A DNA stretch of 28,740 nt from DASUBV01 sp035763085 (GTDB lineage Bacteria; Actinomycetota; Actinomycetes; Streptosporangiales; Streptosporangiaceae). The notes under the pieces were generated by a model. It did no database searches. It was not told the origin of the DNA and saw nothing but the letters and a program-made list of their open reading frames with translations. The stretch lies in contig DASUBV010000281.1 of assembly GCA_035763085.1 (NCBI GenBank), positions 1 to 28,740 on the forward strand. The letters run 5' to 3'. The position numbers were made by a program, and so were the translations under genes. This document shows positions 1-8,460 of this stretch, piece by piece. The stretch's first letter is position 1; the number at the start of each line of letters is the position of its first letter.

Positions 1-86
1 TCGCCGTGGGCCATGACCACCCAGCCCAGGTCTCCCGGCTGCCCGATCTCGCGGATGACGACCGAGCTGCTGTCCTGCTCGCCCAC
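1..86 (-). CDS. GNAT-family N-acetyltransferase, N-terminal fragment (runs off left edge)
   Basis: Only 28 codons are visible. The reading frame ends in a segment with the core I-R-x-x-x-P-G-D-L-G-W-V-V-x-x-H-G-E. From memory, this resembles the start of the acetyltransferase domain that in many bacteria follows a MarR domain, where the pattern PGD-G-V-HG-LY-EYG is characteristic. Here no MarR domain can precede it, because the divergent TetR gene begins 137 bases away, so this would be a stand-alone acetyltransferase. I chose the GTG at 86 because a GGAGGAG sequence sits six bases upstream of it. No ATG lies in frame upstream. The family call rests on a short motif and is moderately uncertain. 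The substrate is unknown. Confidence 0.5.
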   Translation of the reverse strand, partial: MGEQDSSSVVIREIGQPGDLGWVVMAHG

Positions 87-183
87 GTCCTGCTCCTCCC
101 GCCTGCCGGTCCAGGCGTGCTCCAGCCGTCCGCGCCGGTCACGACCGGCGGAGCGAGACGACAGCGTCCCGGGCCTTTTCGTT

Positions 184-203
184 ACTGAAACAAGTGTTTC
201 AGT
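184..203. promoter_or_regulatory. Perfect palindrome, probable TetR operator
   Basis: ACTGAAACA and TGTTTCAGT form perfect 9-base arms around the two bases AG. The site lies in the 136-base gap between the divergent acetyltransferase and TetR genes. Its length and symmetry suit a TetR dimer. Autoregulation and control of the divergent gene are inferred. Confidence 0.65.
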
Positions 204-210
204 CATCTGT

Positions 211-216
211 CATACT
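211..216 (+). promoter_or_regulatory. Candidate -10 box of the tetR gene, leaderless transcript
   Basis: CATACT ends six bases before the ATG at 223. The expected transcription start therefore coincides with the start codon. No Shine-Dalgarno sequence precedes the ATG, which agrees with a leaderless message. Confidence 0.4.
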
Positions 217-222
217 AGCTGC

Positions 223-861
223 ATGACCCCTCAGGAGGCGACCGGAGCTGATGCGCCGCCGTCGGCGCGACGGGCTGAGCTGCTGGAGCTGGCTTATGAG
301 TACGCCGTCTCGCGCGGCCAGGCCGAGCTGTCCCTGCGCCCGCTGGCCAAGGCGATCGGATCCAGCCCGCGGGTGCTGCTGTACCTGTTCGGCAGCAAGG
401 ACGGGCTGATCCGCGCCCTGCTGGCGCGCGCCCGCGCCGATGAGCTAGCGCTGCTGGCGCAGGTCAGCGGCGGCTCGGGCGGCTCGCGTGGCCCGGACGG
501 CGGCCGGGGCGCGGAGCCGGCCGGGGTGGCCGGGGTGGCCGGGCGCATCTGGTCGTGGCTGGCCGACGACCGGCACCGGGGGCTGCTGACACTGTGGGTG
601 GACGGCTACGCCCGGAGCCTGGCCGAGCCGGACGGGCCATGGGCCGGGTTCGCGGCGGCCACCGTAGCCGACTGGCTGGCGGTGCTGGCCGACGCACAGC
701 CGGCCGCTGACCGCGATACGCCGGCGGGCGAGACGGAGCGGACGCTCGTGCTCGCGGTGCTGCGCGGCGGGCTGCTGGACCTGCTCGCCACTGCCGACAC
801 TGGGCGGGTCACCGCCGCCGTCCGGCAGCATCTTGCTCTCATTAGCTCAGGCAGCTCTTGA
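223..861 (+). CDS. TetR-family transcriptional regulator
   Basis: The product is 212 residues, normal for a TetR repressor. Residues 17-64 form the DNA-binding domain: a first helix (ELLELAYEYAVSRG), then LSLRPLAKAIGSSPRVLLYLFGSKDGL, in which the usual Y-x-x-F-x-x-K-x-x-L pattern of TetR proteins is visible. The rest is an Ala/Gly-rich helical ligand domain with no recognisable ligand signature. Residues about 80-100 are a Gly/Pro-rich linker. The same frame is open further upstream, but translation from there would run through the palindrome. I chose the ATG at 223, which a -10-like box precedes at leaderless spacing. It is divergent from the acetyltransferase gene and convergent with vapC. 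The inducer is unknown. Confidence 0.85.
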   Translation: MTPQEATGADAPPSARRAELLELAYEYAVSRGQAELSLRPLAKAIGSSPRVLLYLFGSKDGLIRALLARARADELALLAQVSGGSGGSRGPDGGRGAEPAGVAGVAGRIWSWLADDRHRGLLTLWVDGYARSLAEPDGPWAGFAAATVADWLAVLADAQPAADRDTPAGETERTLVLAVLRGGLLDLLATADTGRVTAAVRQHLALISSGSS

Positions 862-891
862 TCTGCCAGCAGCATGGTCCGCCGGGGCGCT

Positions 892-906
892 GGCCCTGCA
901 GGGGCC
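892..906. terminator. Weak hairpin between convergent tetR and vapC
   Basis: GGCCC and GGGCC pair around a 5-base loop in the 51-base gap between the two convergent stop codons. There is no T-tract. It is a possible shared terminator only. Confidence 0.25.
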
Positions 907-912
907 GCTACC

Positions 913-1317
913 TCAACTGGGTGCGCTGACTGGGAACCCCAGGTCCGTTGCGGCCTGGCCGAGCTCGGAATCGTAGGTGACGAACTCTGTCAGGTCTTCC
1001 CGGAACGGATCGGCGCTCGCAAGGTGCATCGAGTCCAGCGATCCGAGCCGCGGCGTGCGATAGGACATGGCCCTTGCCAGCACCATGCTGGTCAGGTCAA
1101 CGAGGTATACCCCGCGTAGCGCCTGGCCCGCCAGGAAGGGCACTCGCTGAAAATCGACGCCCGCGCGCAGGAGCGTGCGGGTGATCTCCAGGCGCGCCAG
1201 TTCGCTGGTGAGCAACTCGGTGCCCGCAGGCAGGTTCTCGCGCCAGGAGCGGAGCGCATCGGTCTCCTTCTCCTGCTTGATGAACTTGATCAGCGCGCAG
1301 GAGTCCAGGTAAATCAA
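913..1317 (-). CDS. vapC: VapC-type PIN-domain toxin ribonuclease
   Basis: This 134-residue protein has a PIN-domain layout. Asp5 lies in the opening strand (IYLDSCALIKF). Glu39 and Glu44 lie in SELARLEI. Asp95 lies in LDSMHLASA, and Asp116 in the TYD turn near the end. These acidic residues bind the metal ions that cut RNA in VapC toxins. Its ATG overlaps the antitoxin stop codon in an ATGA, so the two are translationally coupled. The base composition looks slightly less GC-rich than in the adjacent hut genes, judged by eye, which fits a mobile toxin-antitoxin cassette. The RNA target cannot be read from the sequence. Confidence 0.88.
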   Translation of the reverse strand: MIYLDSCALIKFIKQEKETDALRSWRENLPAGTELLTSELARLEITRTLLRAGVDFQRVPFLAGQALRGVYLVDLTSMVLARAMSYRTPRLGSLDSMHLASADPFREDLTEFVTYDSELGQAATDLGFPVSAPS

Positions 1318-1589
1318 CGGCTGCGCTCCCGGTCACGATCAGCGATCAGGATGCCGGCCAGGCTGTCGCCAGCGAGATCGGTCTGCACTTCTGGCATTCC
1401 CGTCTCCGCCGGAGCCCGGACCTCTCCAGTCGAGAGCATTCGCTCCAGGGTGCTCGGGTGCTCAGCCTCAGGGATCATGCGGAGCACTGGCCTTCCCCGG
1501 TCAGTCACCAGCAGAGAGGCCCCGGCGCGAACCCGTGCCACTGCCTTAGACGGGTTCTGGTTGAGTTCGCGCAGCCCGATGGTCTCCAC
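1314..1589 (-). CDS. vapB: Phd/YefM-type antitoxin of the VapBC module
   Basis: The 91-residue product opens with a Phd/YefM DNA-binding fold: GLRELNQNPSKAVARVRAG, then LLVTDRGRPVLRMIP, the strand-turn-strand typical of this family. The C-terminal half is charged and probably disordered until it wraps the toxin. The start is a GTG at 1589. It follows its -10 box by six bases and has no clear ribosome-binding site, so the message is probably leaderless. The gene is first in the two-gene operon and overlaps vapC by four bases. It should neutralise the toxin and, as in related modules, repress its own promoter through the dyad just upstream. Confidence 0.87.
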   Translation of the reverse strand: METIGLRELNQNPSKAVARVRAGASLLVTDRGRPVLRMIPEAEHPSTLERMLSTGEVRAPAETGMPEVQTDLAGDSLAGILIADRDRERSR

Positions 1590-1595
1590 CCCTCA

Positions 1596-1624
1596 AATGT
1601 ACCTACATTGTGTAGATACATCAA
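1596..1624 (-). promoter_or_regulatory. vapBC promoter containing an operator dyad
   Basis: On the minus strand, TTGATG (1619-1624) and TACATT (1596-1601) are separated by exactly 17 bases, matching -35 and -10 elements. The bases 1598-1620 form an inverted repeat, TGTATCTACA-CAA-TGTAGGTACA, with one mismatch per arm. The dyad fills the spacer and touches both boxes. Bound antitoxin would block polymerase directly. Confidence 0.65.
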
Positions 1625-1626
1625 CC

Positions 1627-1647
1627 CTGACCCCGCCCGGCGGTCAG
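1627..1647 (-). terminator. Possible hairpin at the hutF stop codon
   Basis: CTGACC and GGTCAG form a 6-bp stem around a 9-base GC-rich loop spanning the end of hutF. It could end the hut transcript before the vapBC promoter. There is no T-tract. Confidence 0.3.
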
Positions 1648-3188
1648 GCCAGGACGGCGCGGATAGCGGCGGAGAGGGCGGCCGGGACGTCGGGGACGAG
1701 CAGGTGACGGCCGCCGCGGACGATGTCGCGGCCGCCGGCCACCACGTCACGGACGTCGGCGGCGGAGGCGCCGAAGATGACCGCCTCCAGCGCGGTGGCG
1801 GGTGCCGCGCCCGCGGTCCTGGGCGTGTCCAGGGCAACGGTGACCAGGTCGGCGATGGCGCCAGGGGCGATCGTGCCCGCATCGGGCCAGCCGAGGCTGG
1901 CGTGCCCGGCGGCGGTGGCCGCGACGGCCAGCCGGGCCGCGGTGAAGTGGCCGCGCTCCTGAGTGACCAGCCGCTCACCGTGCTCGATCCGCCGGGCCTC
2001 CTCGAACAGGTCGATCACGGCCTGGCTGTCGCTGCCGACGGTGAGCGGGCTGCCGACGGCGGCCAGTGCGCTCGCCGGGCCGATGCCGTCGGCCAGGTCA
2101 GCCTCGGTAGTGGGGCAGAAGCAGGCGGCGCACTGGCTGCCGCCGATCAGGTCGAGGTCGCCAGCGGTCAGGTGGGTGGCGTGCACGGCGGTGGTGCGCG
2201 GGCCGAGGGCGCCGGCGTCGGCCAGGACCGCGGCGGGGGTGGCGCCGTAAGCGGCCTGGCAGGCCTGGTTTTCGGCCACCTGCTCGGACAAGTGCAGGTG
2301 CAGGGGGGCGTGGTGCCGGGCGGCCCAGTCCACGACGGGCTCCAGCTGGCCGCGCGGCACGGCGCGGACGGAGTGAATGGCGGCCCCGGCCCGGGCAAAT
2401 CGACCCGGCTGGACCGCAGCGCCCGCCGGGGCCGCTGAGCCCGGCTGGACCGCCGGGCCTGGCGGAGCCGCGCGATCCGGGCTGAATCCGCCGGCGCCGT
2501 GGCCCGCGATCTCCCGGACGCTGGCCGACAGGGCGTCGGCGCGCTCGGCCCAGGCGTCGGCGTCGGCATCGGCGAACCGCAGCTGGGGACCGGCCAGAGG
2601 CAGCTCCGCGCCGTCCGGGCCGAGCCCGCCGGACAGGTAGCAAGTGTCCAGCAGGCATATCCGCAGCCCGGCCCGGCCCGCGGCGGCGATCAGCGCATGG
2701 CCCATCTCGTTCGGATCGGCGTACGGCACGCCCCCCGGCCCGTGGTGCAGGTAGTGGAACTCTCCCACGCAGGTGATACCGGCCAGCGCCATCTCGGCGT
2801 AGACCGCGGTGGCCAGCTCCAGGTAACTGGCCGGGTCCAGCCGCGCGGCCACTTCATACATCCGCTCCCGCCACGTCCAGAACGTGCCGCGGCCGGCCTG
2901 GGTGATCCCGCGCAACGCGCGGTGGAAAGCGTGCGAGTGCCCGTTGGCCAGGCCGGGCAGAGCCAGCCCGGCCAGCGTGACGGTGCCCGCCGGGACGGCG
3001 GCGGCCGGGACGTCCGGGGTCACCCGGCTGAACCGGTCGCCGGCCGCCTCGATGAGCACATCGCGGCGCACGCCAGCGTCGCCCAGCCAGGCCAGCTCGG
3101 CATGCCAGGCCCGGGCCCCGCCCCCGGAACCAGGATCCGCGGAACCAGGACCTCCGGAGCCAGGCGCCCCGGCCGCGGTGCCGGTCAT
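1644..3188 (-). CDS. hutF: Formimidoylglutamate deiminase
   Basis: HutF hydrolyses N-formimino-L-glutamate to N-formyl-L-glutamate and ammonia in histidine breakdown. The 514-residue protein is an amidohydrolase. Metal and active-site residues are visible: His84 and His86 in NGHSHAFHRALRG, His297 and His299 in HLHLSEQ, His336 and His339 in HATHLT, and Asp387 in GSDSQ. The stretch FWTWRERMYE, followed later by EFHYLHH and DTCYLS, is specific to HutF among amidohydrolases. The protein is about 60 residues longer than usual. The excess is a Gly/Pro-rich N-terminus (residues 1-26) and an Ala/Pro/Gly insertion at about 235-268 with a repeated AVQPG unit. Its ATG overlaps the stop of the upstream M20 gene by four bases, so it is part of the hut operon. 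Confidence 0.92.
   Translation of the reverse strand: MTGTAAGAPGSGGPGSADPGSGGGARAWHAELAWLGDAGVRRDVLIEAAGDRFSRVTPDVPAAAVPAGTVTLAGLALPGLANGHSHAFHRALRGITQAGRGTFWTWRERMYEVAARLDPASYLELATAVYAEMALAGITCVGEFHYLHHGPGGVPYADPNEMGHALIAAAGRAGLRICLLDTCYLSGGLGPDGAELPLAGPQLRFADADADAWAERADALSASVREIAGHGAGGFSPDRAAPPGPAVQPGSAAPAGAAVQPGRFARAGAAIHSVRAVPRGQLEPVVDWAARHHAPLHLHLSEQVAENQACQAAYGATPAAVLADAGALGPRTTAVHATHLTAGDLDLIGGSQCAACFCPTTEADLADGIGPASALAAVGSPLTVGSDSQAVIDLFEEARRIEHGERLVTQERGHFTAARLAVAATAAGHASLGWPDAGTIAPGAIADLVTVALDTPRTAGAAPATALEAVIFGASAADVRDVVAGGRDIVRGGRHLLVPDVPAALSAAIRAVLA
2385..2486 (-). repeat. Low-complexity repeat insertion within hutF
   Basis: Two copies of CCCGGCTGGACCGC on the plus strand (near 2403 and 2441) encode the repeated AVQPG motif. 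The segment interrupts the region between the helix ending SVREIAGHG and the strand AIHSVRAVP, which I would expect to be close together in HutF. It looks like a tandem expansion in a surface loop. Confidence 0.55.
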
Positions 3189-4420
3189 GATCCCGCCAGG
3201 GCGCGGAGTACGGCGGCCAGCGCCGTGACACCAGCGGCGCAGTCGGCCGGCTCGGCGTGCTCGGCGGGCGAGTGCGACACCCCGGACGGGTTGCGGACGA
3301 ACAGCATCGCGGTCGGCAGCCGGGCGGCCAGCACGCCGGCGTCATGGCCGGCCCCGGTGGGCAGCACCGGCACCGGGCCGGCGGCGCGGACCGGAGCGCC
3401 GGCGCTGTCCAGGACGGCCGCCAGCCGGTCGCGCAGCCCGGCGTCGAAGGTCACCACCGGCGAGAACGACTCGCGGCGCATGTCGCAGCCGACGCCCTGC
3501 TCGGCCGCCGCGGCCTGCGCCGCCGCGCTGACCTCGCCGGTCAGGGTGGCCAGGGTGTCCTCATCGGGAGCCCGGGCGTCCAGCCAGGCCCGCACCGCCG
3601 AGCAGATCGCGTTGGTGCCGCCTGGCTCGGCGACGACCTTCCCGAAGGTCGCCAGGGCGCCATGGGCGACGGCGGACCGCCGTGCCGCGAGCACCGCGGC
3701 GGCATAGGGCAGCATCGGGTCGCGCCGGTCCGCGATCCGGGTCGTCCCCGCGTGGTCAGCCCGGCCGGTCAGCTCCAGCCGCCAGCGGCCATGCGGCCAG
3801 ATGCTCTCGCCGACCCCGACCGGCGCGCCGAGCCCGTCCAGGGCACTGCCCTGCTCGATGTGCAGCTCGACGTAGCAGGCCAGGCCAGCCAGGCGGTCCT
3901 CATCGGGGCCCAGGGCGGCCGGGTCGAGGCCGGCCGCGGTCATGGCCTCGGCCAGGCTGGCCCCGCCGGAGTCGCGCAGTGACCGGGCCGCCGCCGGGGT
4001 GATCACCCCGGCGGCCAGCCGGCTGCCCAGGCAGGCCACACCGAACCGGGCGCCCTCCTCCTCGGTGAACGCCGCCACCACCACCGGCCGGGCCGGGGCG
4101 AAGCCCTGCTCGCGCAGCAGGTCGATGGCGGCGAAGGCGGACACGATGCCCAGCGGCCCGTCGAACGCGCCGCCGTCGGGCACCGAGTCCAGGTGGCTGC
4201 CGGTCGCGATGGCGGGCCCGGTGACCCCCGGCGGCGCCCACCACGCCCACAGGTTTCCGTTGCGGTCGCACTCGGGACGCAGCCCGAGGTCGGCCGCGGT
4301 GGCGGTGAACCACTCGCGGCAGGCCAGATCGGCGGGCGTCCAGGAGTAGCGCCGGTACCCGCCGGTGCCGGCGTCCTTCCCGACGGGCTCCAGCTGCGCC
4401 CACAGGTCCGCGAAGGCCAT
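3185..4420 (-). CDS. M20-family amidohydrolase of the hut operon (allantoate/N-carbamoyl-amino-acid hydrolase type)
   Basis: This 411-residue protein belongs to the M20 allantoate amidohydrolase / N-carbamoyl-L-amino acid hydrolase group. Dinuclear metal ligands are recognisable: His76 in GSHLDSV, Asp87 in GAFDGPLG, Glu121/Glu122 in TEEEGARF, His187 in ELHIEQG and His383 in SGVSHSPAEH. His223 in GRADHAGTT and the turn TGAGHDAG (His359) complete the active site. It lies between hutU and hutF, an arrangement I recall from Streptomyces. The natural inference is that it removes the formyl group of N-formylglutamate in place of a classical HutG. An alternative is that it cleaves N-carbamoylglutamate. 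The family is certain and the substrate is not. Only three bases separate it from the hutU stop. Confidence 0.85.
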   Translation of the reverse strand: MAFADLWAQLEPVGKDAGTGGYRRYSWTPADLACREWFTATAADLGLRPECDRNGNLWAWWAPPGVTGPAIATGSHLDSVPDGGAFDGPLGIVSAFAAIDLLREQGFAPARPVVVAAFTEEEGARFGVACLGSRLAAGVITPAAARSLRDSGGASLAEAMTAAGLDPAALGPDEDRLAGLACYVELHIEQGSALDGLGAPVGVGESIWPHGRWRLELTGRADHAGTTRIADRRDPMLPYAAAVLAARRSAVAHGALATFGKVVAEPGGTNAICSAVRAWLDARAPDEDTLATLTGEVSAAAQAAAAEQGVGCDMRRESFSPVVTFDAGLRDRLAAVLDSAGAPVRAAGPVPVLPTGAGHDAGVLAARLPTAMLFVRNPSGVSHSPAEHAEPADCAAGVTALAAVLRALAGS

Positions 4421-4423
4421 CGG

Positions 4424-6130
<1,707 letters not shown>

Positions 6131-6631
6131 GACAGCTCCTCTCGGACAGGCGTCATCGGTGCCCGTGACACGCAACATCATCTACGGCGCTCAGTCCGGG
6201 GCCGGCCGGCGGCCCGCCCCGGCGCCCGCCGGCATCGCGGTGCGGCCGGCCGCACCGGGCCGGCGCGGCGCGCTCACCAGGACTTCCTGGCCCGCGGTGC
6301 GGCCCGATCGCGGTGCTCTTCATGTGCCGGCGACCGGGCTGACGGCCGCCGCTGCGGTGCCGTTCTCGCCGGTCAGGACCCCGGCCGCCACACTCATGAC
6401 CGCAGGCTACCGGGGTGACAGGAGGTGCGGCGAGGGCAAAAGATGGCTAATCTTTGCGCCCATGGCGCCGACCCCCGCCCGCGCCGCGGCTCGTCGGCTT
6501 GCCGGCGAGACCGCCGCTGACGGGCGCGCCGCGTGCCGGCCGGGCCAATTGCGCCCCGCCGGGCCGCCGCATAAGCTTCCCGAATCCGACATTTCCGCGC
6601 GGTTGAGTACGAATAAGCCGAGGGGGTCCGC
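6131..6631. other. 501-base divergent intergenic region, hutU / ABC importer
   Basis: I see no convincing gene here. It must carry the promoters of the leftward hut operon and the rightward ABC operon. On the minus strand, TAGATGAT lies about 50 bases before hutU and is a weak -10 candidate. A dyad at 6436-6457 lies near the middle. A 25-codon minus-strand frame at 6320-6397 has no support. Confidence 0.6.
6436..6457. promoter_or_regulatory. A/T-rich dyad, candidate operator for hut and/or importer genes
   Basis: AAAGAT and ATCTTT (6439-6455) pair perfectly around GGCTA. Allowing one extra A, the symmetry extends to GCAAA...TTTGC at 6436-6457. It is a distinctly A/T-rich island in very GC-rich DNA between two divergent catabolic operons. 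The binding protein is unknown. Confidence 0.4.
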
Positions 6632-7585
6632 GTGGGCAGCTACCTGCTGAGGCGCATCGGCCTGGGCATCCTGACGCTGTGGATCCTCAGCCTCATCATC
6701 TTCTTCGCCGGCCAGATCCTGCCCGGTGACCCTGGCCGGGCCATCCTGGGCAACCTGGCCTCGCCCCGCGCGGTGGCCGCGCTGGACCACCAGCTCGGCG
6801 TCGACCGGCCGCTGATCGCCCAGTACTGGAGCTGGATCACCGGGCTGCTGCACGGCGACATGGGCACCTCCTACCAGTTCCGGTCGGCGGTCGAGCCGTT
6901 CCTGACCTCGGCCCTGGTCAACTCGGCCAAGCTCGGCCTGCTCGCGCTGATCGTGATCGTCCCGCTGGGCATCGCCGGCGGGGTGCTCGCCGCCCTGTAC
7001 ACCGGGCGGCCGGTAGACCGGGCCATCTCGCTGACCGGCGTGTCTCTCGCGACAGTGCCCGAGTTCGTCTCCGGCATCGTGCTCATCGTCATCTTCGGCG
7101 TCCAGCTCAAGCTGCTGCCGGTCACGGCCAACGCCGGGCCGGGGGCCTCGTTCGGGACCCAGCTGAAATACCTGATCCTGCCGGTCATCCCGCTCATCTT
7201 CGTGCTGTTCGGGTACATCGCGCGGATGGCCAGGGCCGGCACCATCGAGGCGCTGGAGTCGGACTACGCCCGCACCGCCACGCTCAAGGGCCTCAAGCGG
7301 AGCGTGGTGATCAGGCGGCACGTGCTGCGCAACTCACTGCTGCCCACCATCACCGTGATCGCGACCCAGACCGGCTACCTGATCGGCGGCCTGGTGATCG
7401 TGGAGACGCTGTTCAACTACCCTGGCATCGGCCGGCTCATCTACAACGCCGCGACCAGCAAGGACTTCCCCATGCTGGAGGCAGGCGTCCTCACCATCGG
7501 CGTGGTCTACATGGTGGCCACGATCATCGCCGACATCCTGACCATCACGCTGAACCCGCGGCTGCGCACGGGGGTCATCAAATGA
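6632..7585 (+). CDS. Opp/Dpp-type ABC transporter permease 1 (DppB-like)
   Basis: This 317-residue inner-membrane protein has the DppB layout. A first membrane helix at residues 10-30 is followed by the extracellular motif LPGDPGRAILG, then five more hydrophobic helices. The cytoplasmic coupling loop (DYARTATLKGLKRSVVIRRHVLRNSLLP) is the EAA-type motif that contacts the ATPase. FNYPGIGRLIYNA near the end is also typical. The start is GTG at 6632, with GAGGGGG six bases upstream. It is the first gene of a tightly packed operon and overlaps the next by ATGA. The family imports peptides, nickel chelates, opines and other amino-acid derivatives. The substrate here is unknown. Confidence 0.93.
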   Translation: MGSYLLRRIGLGILTLWILSLIIFFAGQILPGDPGRAILGNLASPRAVAALDHQLGVDRPLIAQYWSWITGLLHGDMGTSYQFRSAVEPFLTSALVNSAKLGLLALIVIVPLGIAGGVLAALYTGRPVDRAISLTGVSLATVPEFVSGIVLIVIFGVQLKLLPVTANAGPGASFGTQLKYLILPVIPLIFVLFGYIARMARAGTIEALESDYARTATLKGLKRSVVIRRHVLRNSLLPTITVIATQTGYLIGGLVIVETLFNYPGIGRLIYNAATSKDFPMLEAGVLTIGVVYMVATIIADILTITLNPRLRTGVIK

Positions 7586-8460
7586 CGGAGATCATCGCTA
7601 CGCCCGGCTCCGTGCTGGCGGCCAGCGCGGCGCAGCGCGAGCTGCCGGCCTGGCGGCTGCTGCTGCGGCGCCCGATATTCATCGTCGGCGCGGCCATCCT
7701 GGCATTCTGGATCGTCTGCGCGATCTTCGGCCAGGCGATCGCGCCGCACAACCCGCTGTCCCAGGAGCTGCTCCTGGTCAACAAGGGACCGGCGGGGGCA
7801 CACTGGTTCGGCACCGACCAGCTCGGCCGGGACGTGCTGTCCCGGGTCATCGTCGGCGCCCGGACCATCATGGTCGTGGCGCTGCTGGCCACCCTGCTCG
7901 GCGCCATCCTCGGCACCGTGCTGGGGCTGGCCATGGGCTACCTCGGCGGCGTCCTGGACATGCTGGCCGGGCGGATCGTCGAGGCGGTCCTGGCCCTGCC
8001 GGCCGTCATCGTCATCTTCTTGTTCATCGTGGCGCTCGGCTCCTCGGCGGTCACCCAGGTGATCGTCATCGGGTTCATCTTCGCGCCGCTGATCGCCCGG
8101 ACCGTCCGCTCGGCGGTCCTGGTCGAGAGCCAGCTGGACTACCTGCCCTCAGCCCGGCTGCTGGGCGAGGGAACGCTGCGGGTGATGTTCGCCGAGATCC
8201 TGCCCAACGTGTTCCCGACGATCCTGGTCGAGTTCACGGTCCGGCTGGGCTACGCCATTTTCACCGTCGCCACGCTGGCCTTCCTGGGCTTCGGCGTGAA
8301 CGTCTCCACCCCGAACTGGGGCTCCGACATCAATGCCAGCTACGGGCTGATCGGAGCCGGGTACTGGTGGTCCACGCTGTTCCCCGCCCTGGCCATCGCC
8401 TCGCTGGTCGTCGCGATCAACCTGGTGGCCGACTCGATTGAGCAGGTGCTCGCCGGATGA
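7582..8460 (+). CDS. Opp/Dpp-type ABC transporter permease 2 (DppC-like)
   Basis: This 292-residue membrane protein pairs with the preceding permease. After a short cytoplasmic tail and a first membrane helix (about 31-51), it carries the DppC signature GAHWFGTDQLGRDVLSRVIVGART. It then has the remaining helices and the coupling segment DYLPSARLLGEGTLRVMFAEILPN. A late block (FGVNVSTPNWGSDINAS) matches the usual conserved loop near the C-terminus. It overlaps both neighbours by four bases, so the three transporter genes are translationally coupled. Confidence 0.93.
   Translation: MTEIIATPGSVLAASAAQRELPAWRLLLRRPIFIVGAAILAFWIVCAIFGQAIAPHNPLSQELLLVNKGPAGAHWFGTDQLGRDVLSRVIVGARTIMVVALLATLLGAILGTVLGLAMGYLGGVLDMLAGRIVEAVLALPAVIVIFLFIVALGSSAVTQVIVIGFIFAPLIARTVRSAVLVESQLDYLPSARLLGEGTLRVMFAEILPNVFPTILVEFTVRLGYAIFTVATLAFLGFGVNVSTPNWGSDINASYGLIGAGYWWSTLFPALAIASLVVAINLVADSIEQVLAG

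Noticed and set aside
6131..6181. Upstream ATG at 6181 as the hutU start
   Set aside because: It lacks a ribosome-binding site, while the ATG at 6130 has a strong one.
6320..6397. 25-codon minus-strand frame beginning MSVAAGV upstream of hutU
   Set aside because: No ribosome-binding site, low-complexity Ala-rich product, and no attenuator-like histidine run.
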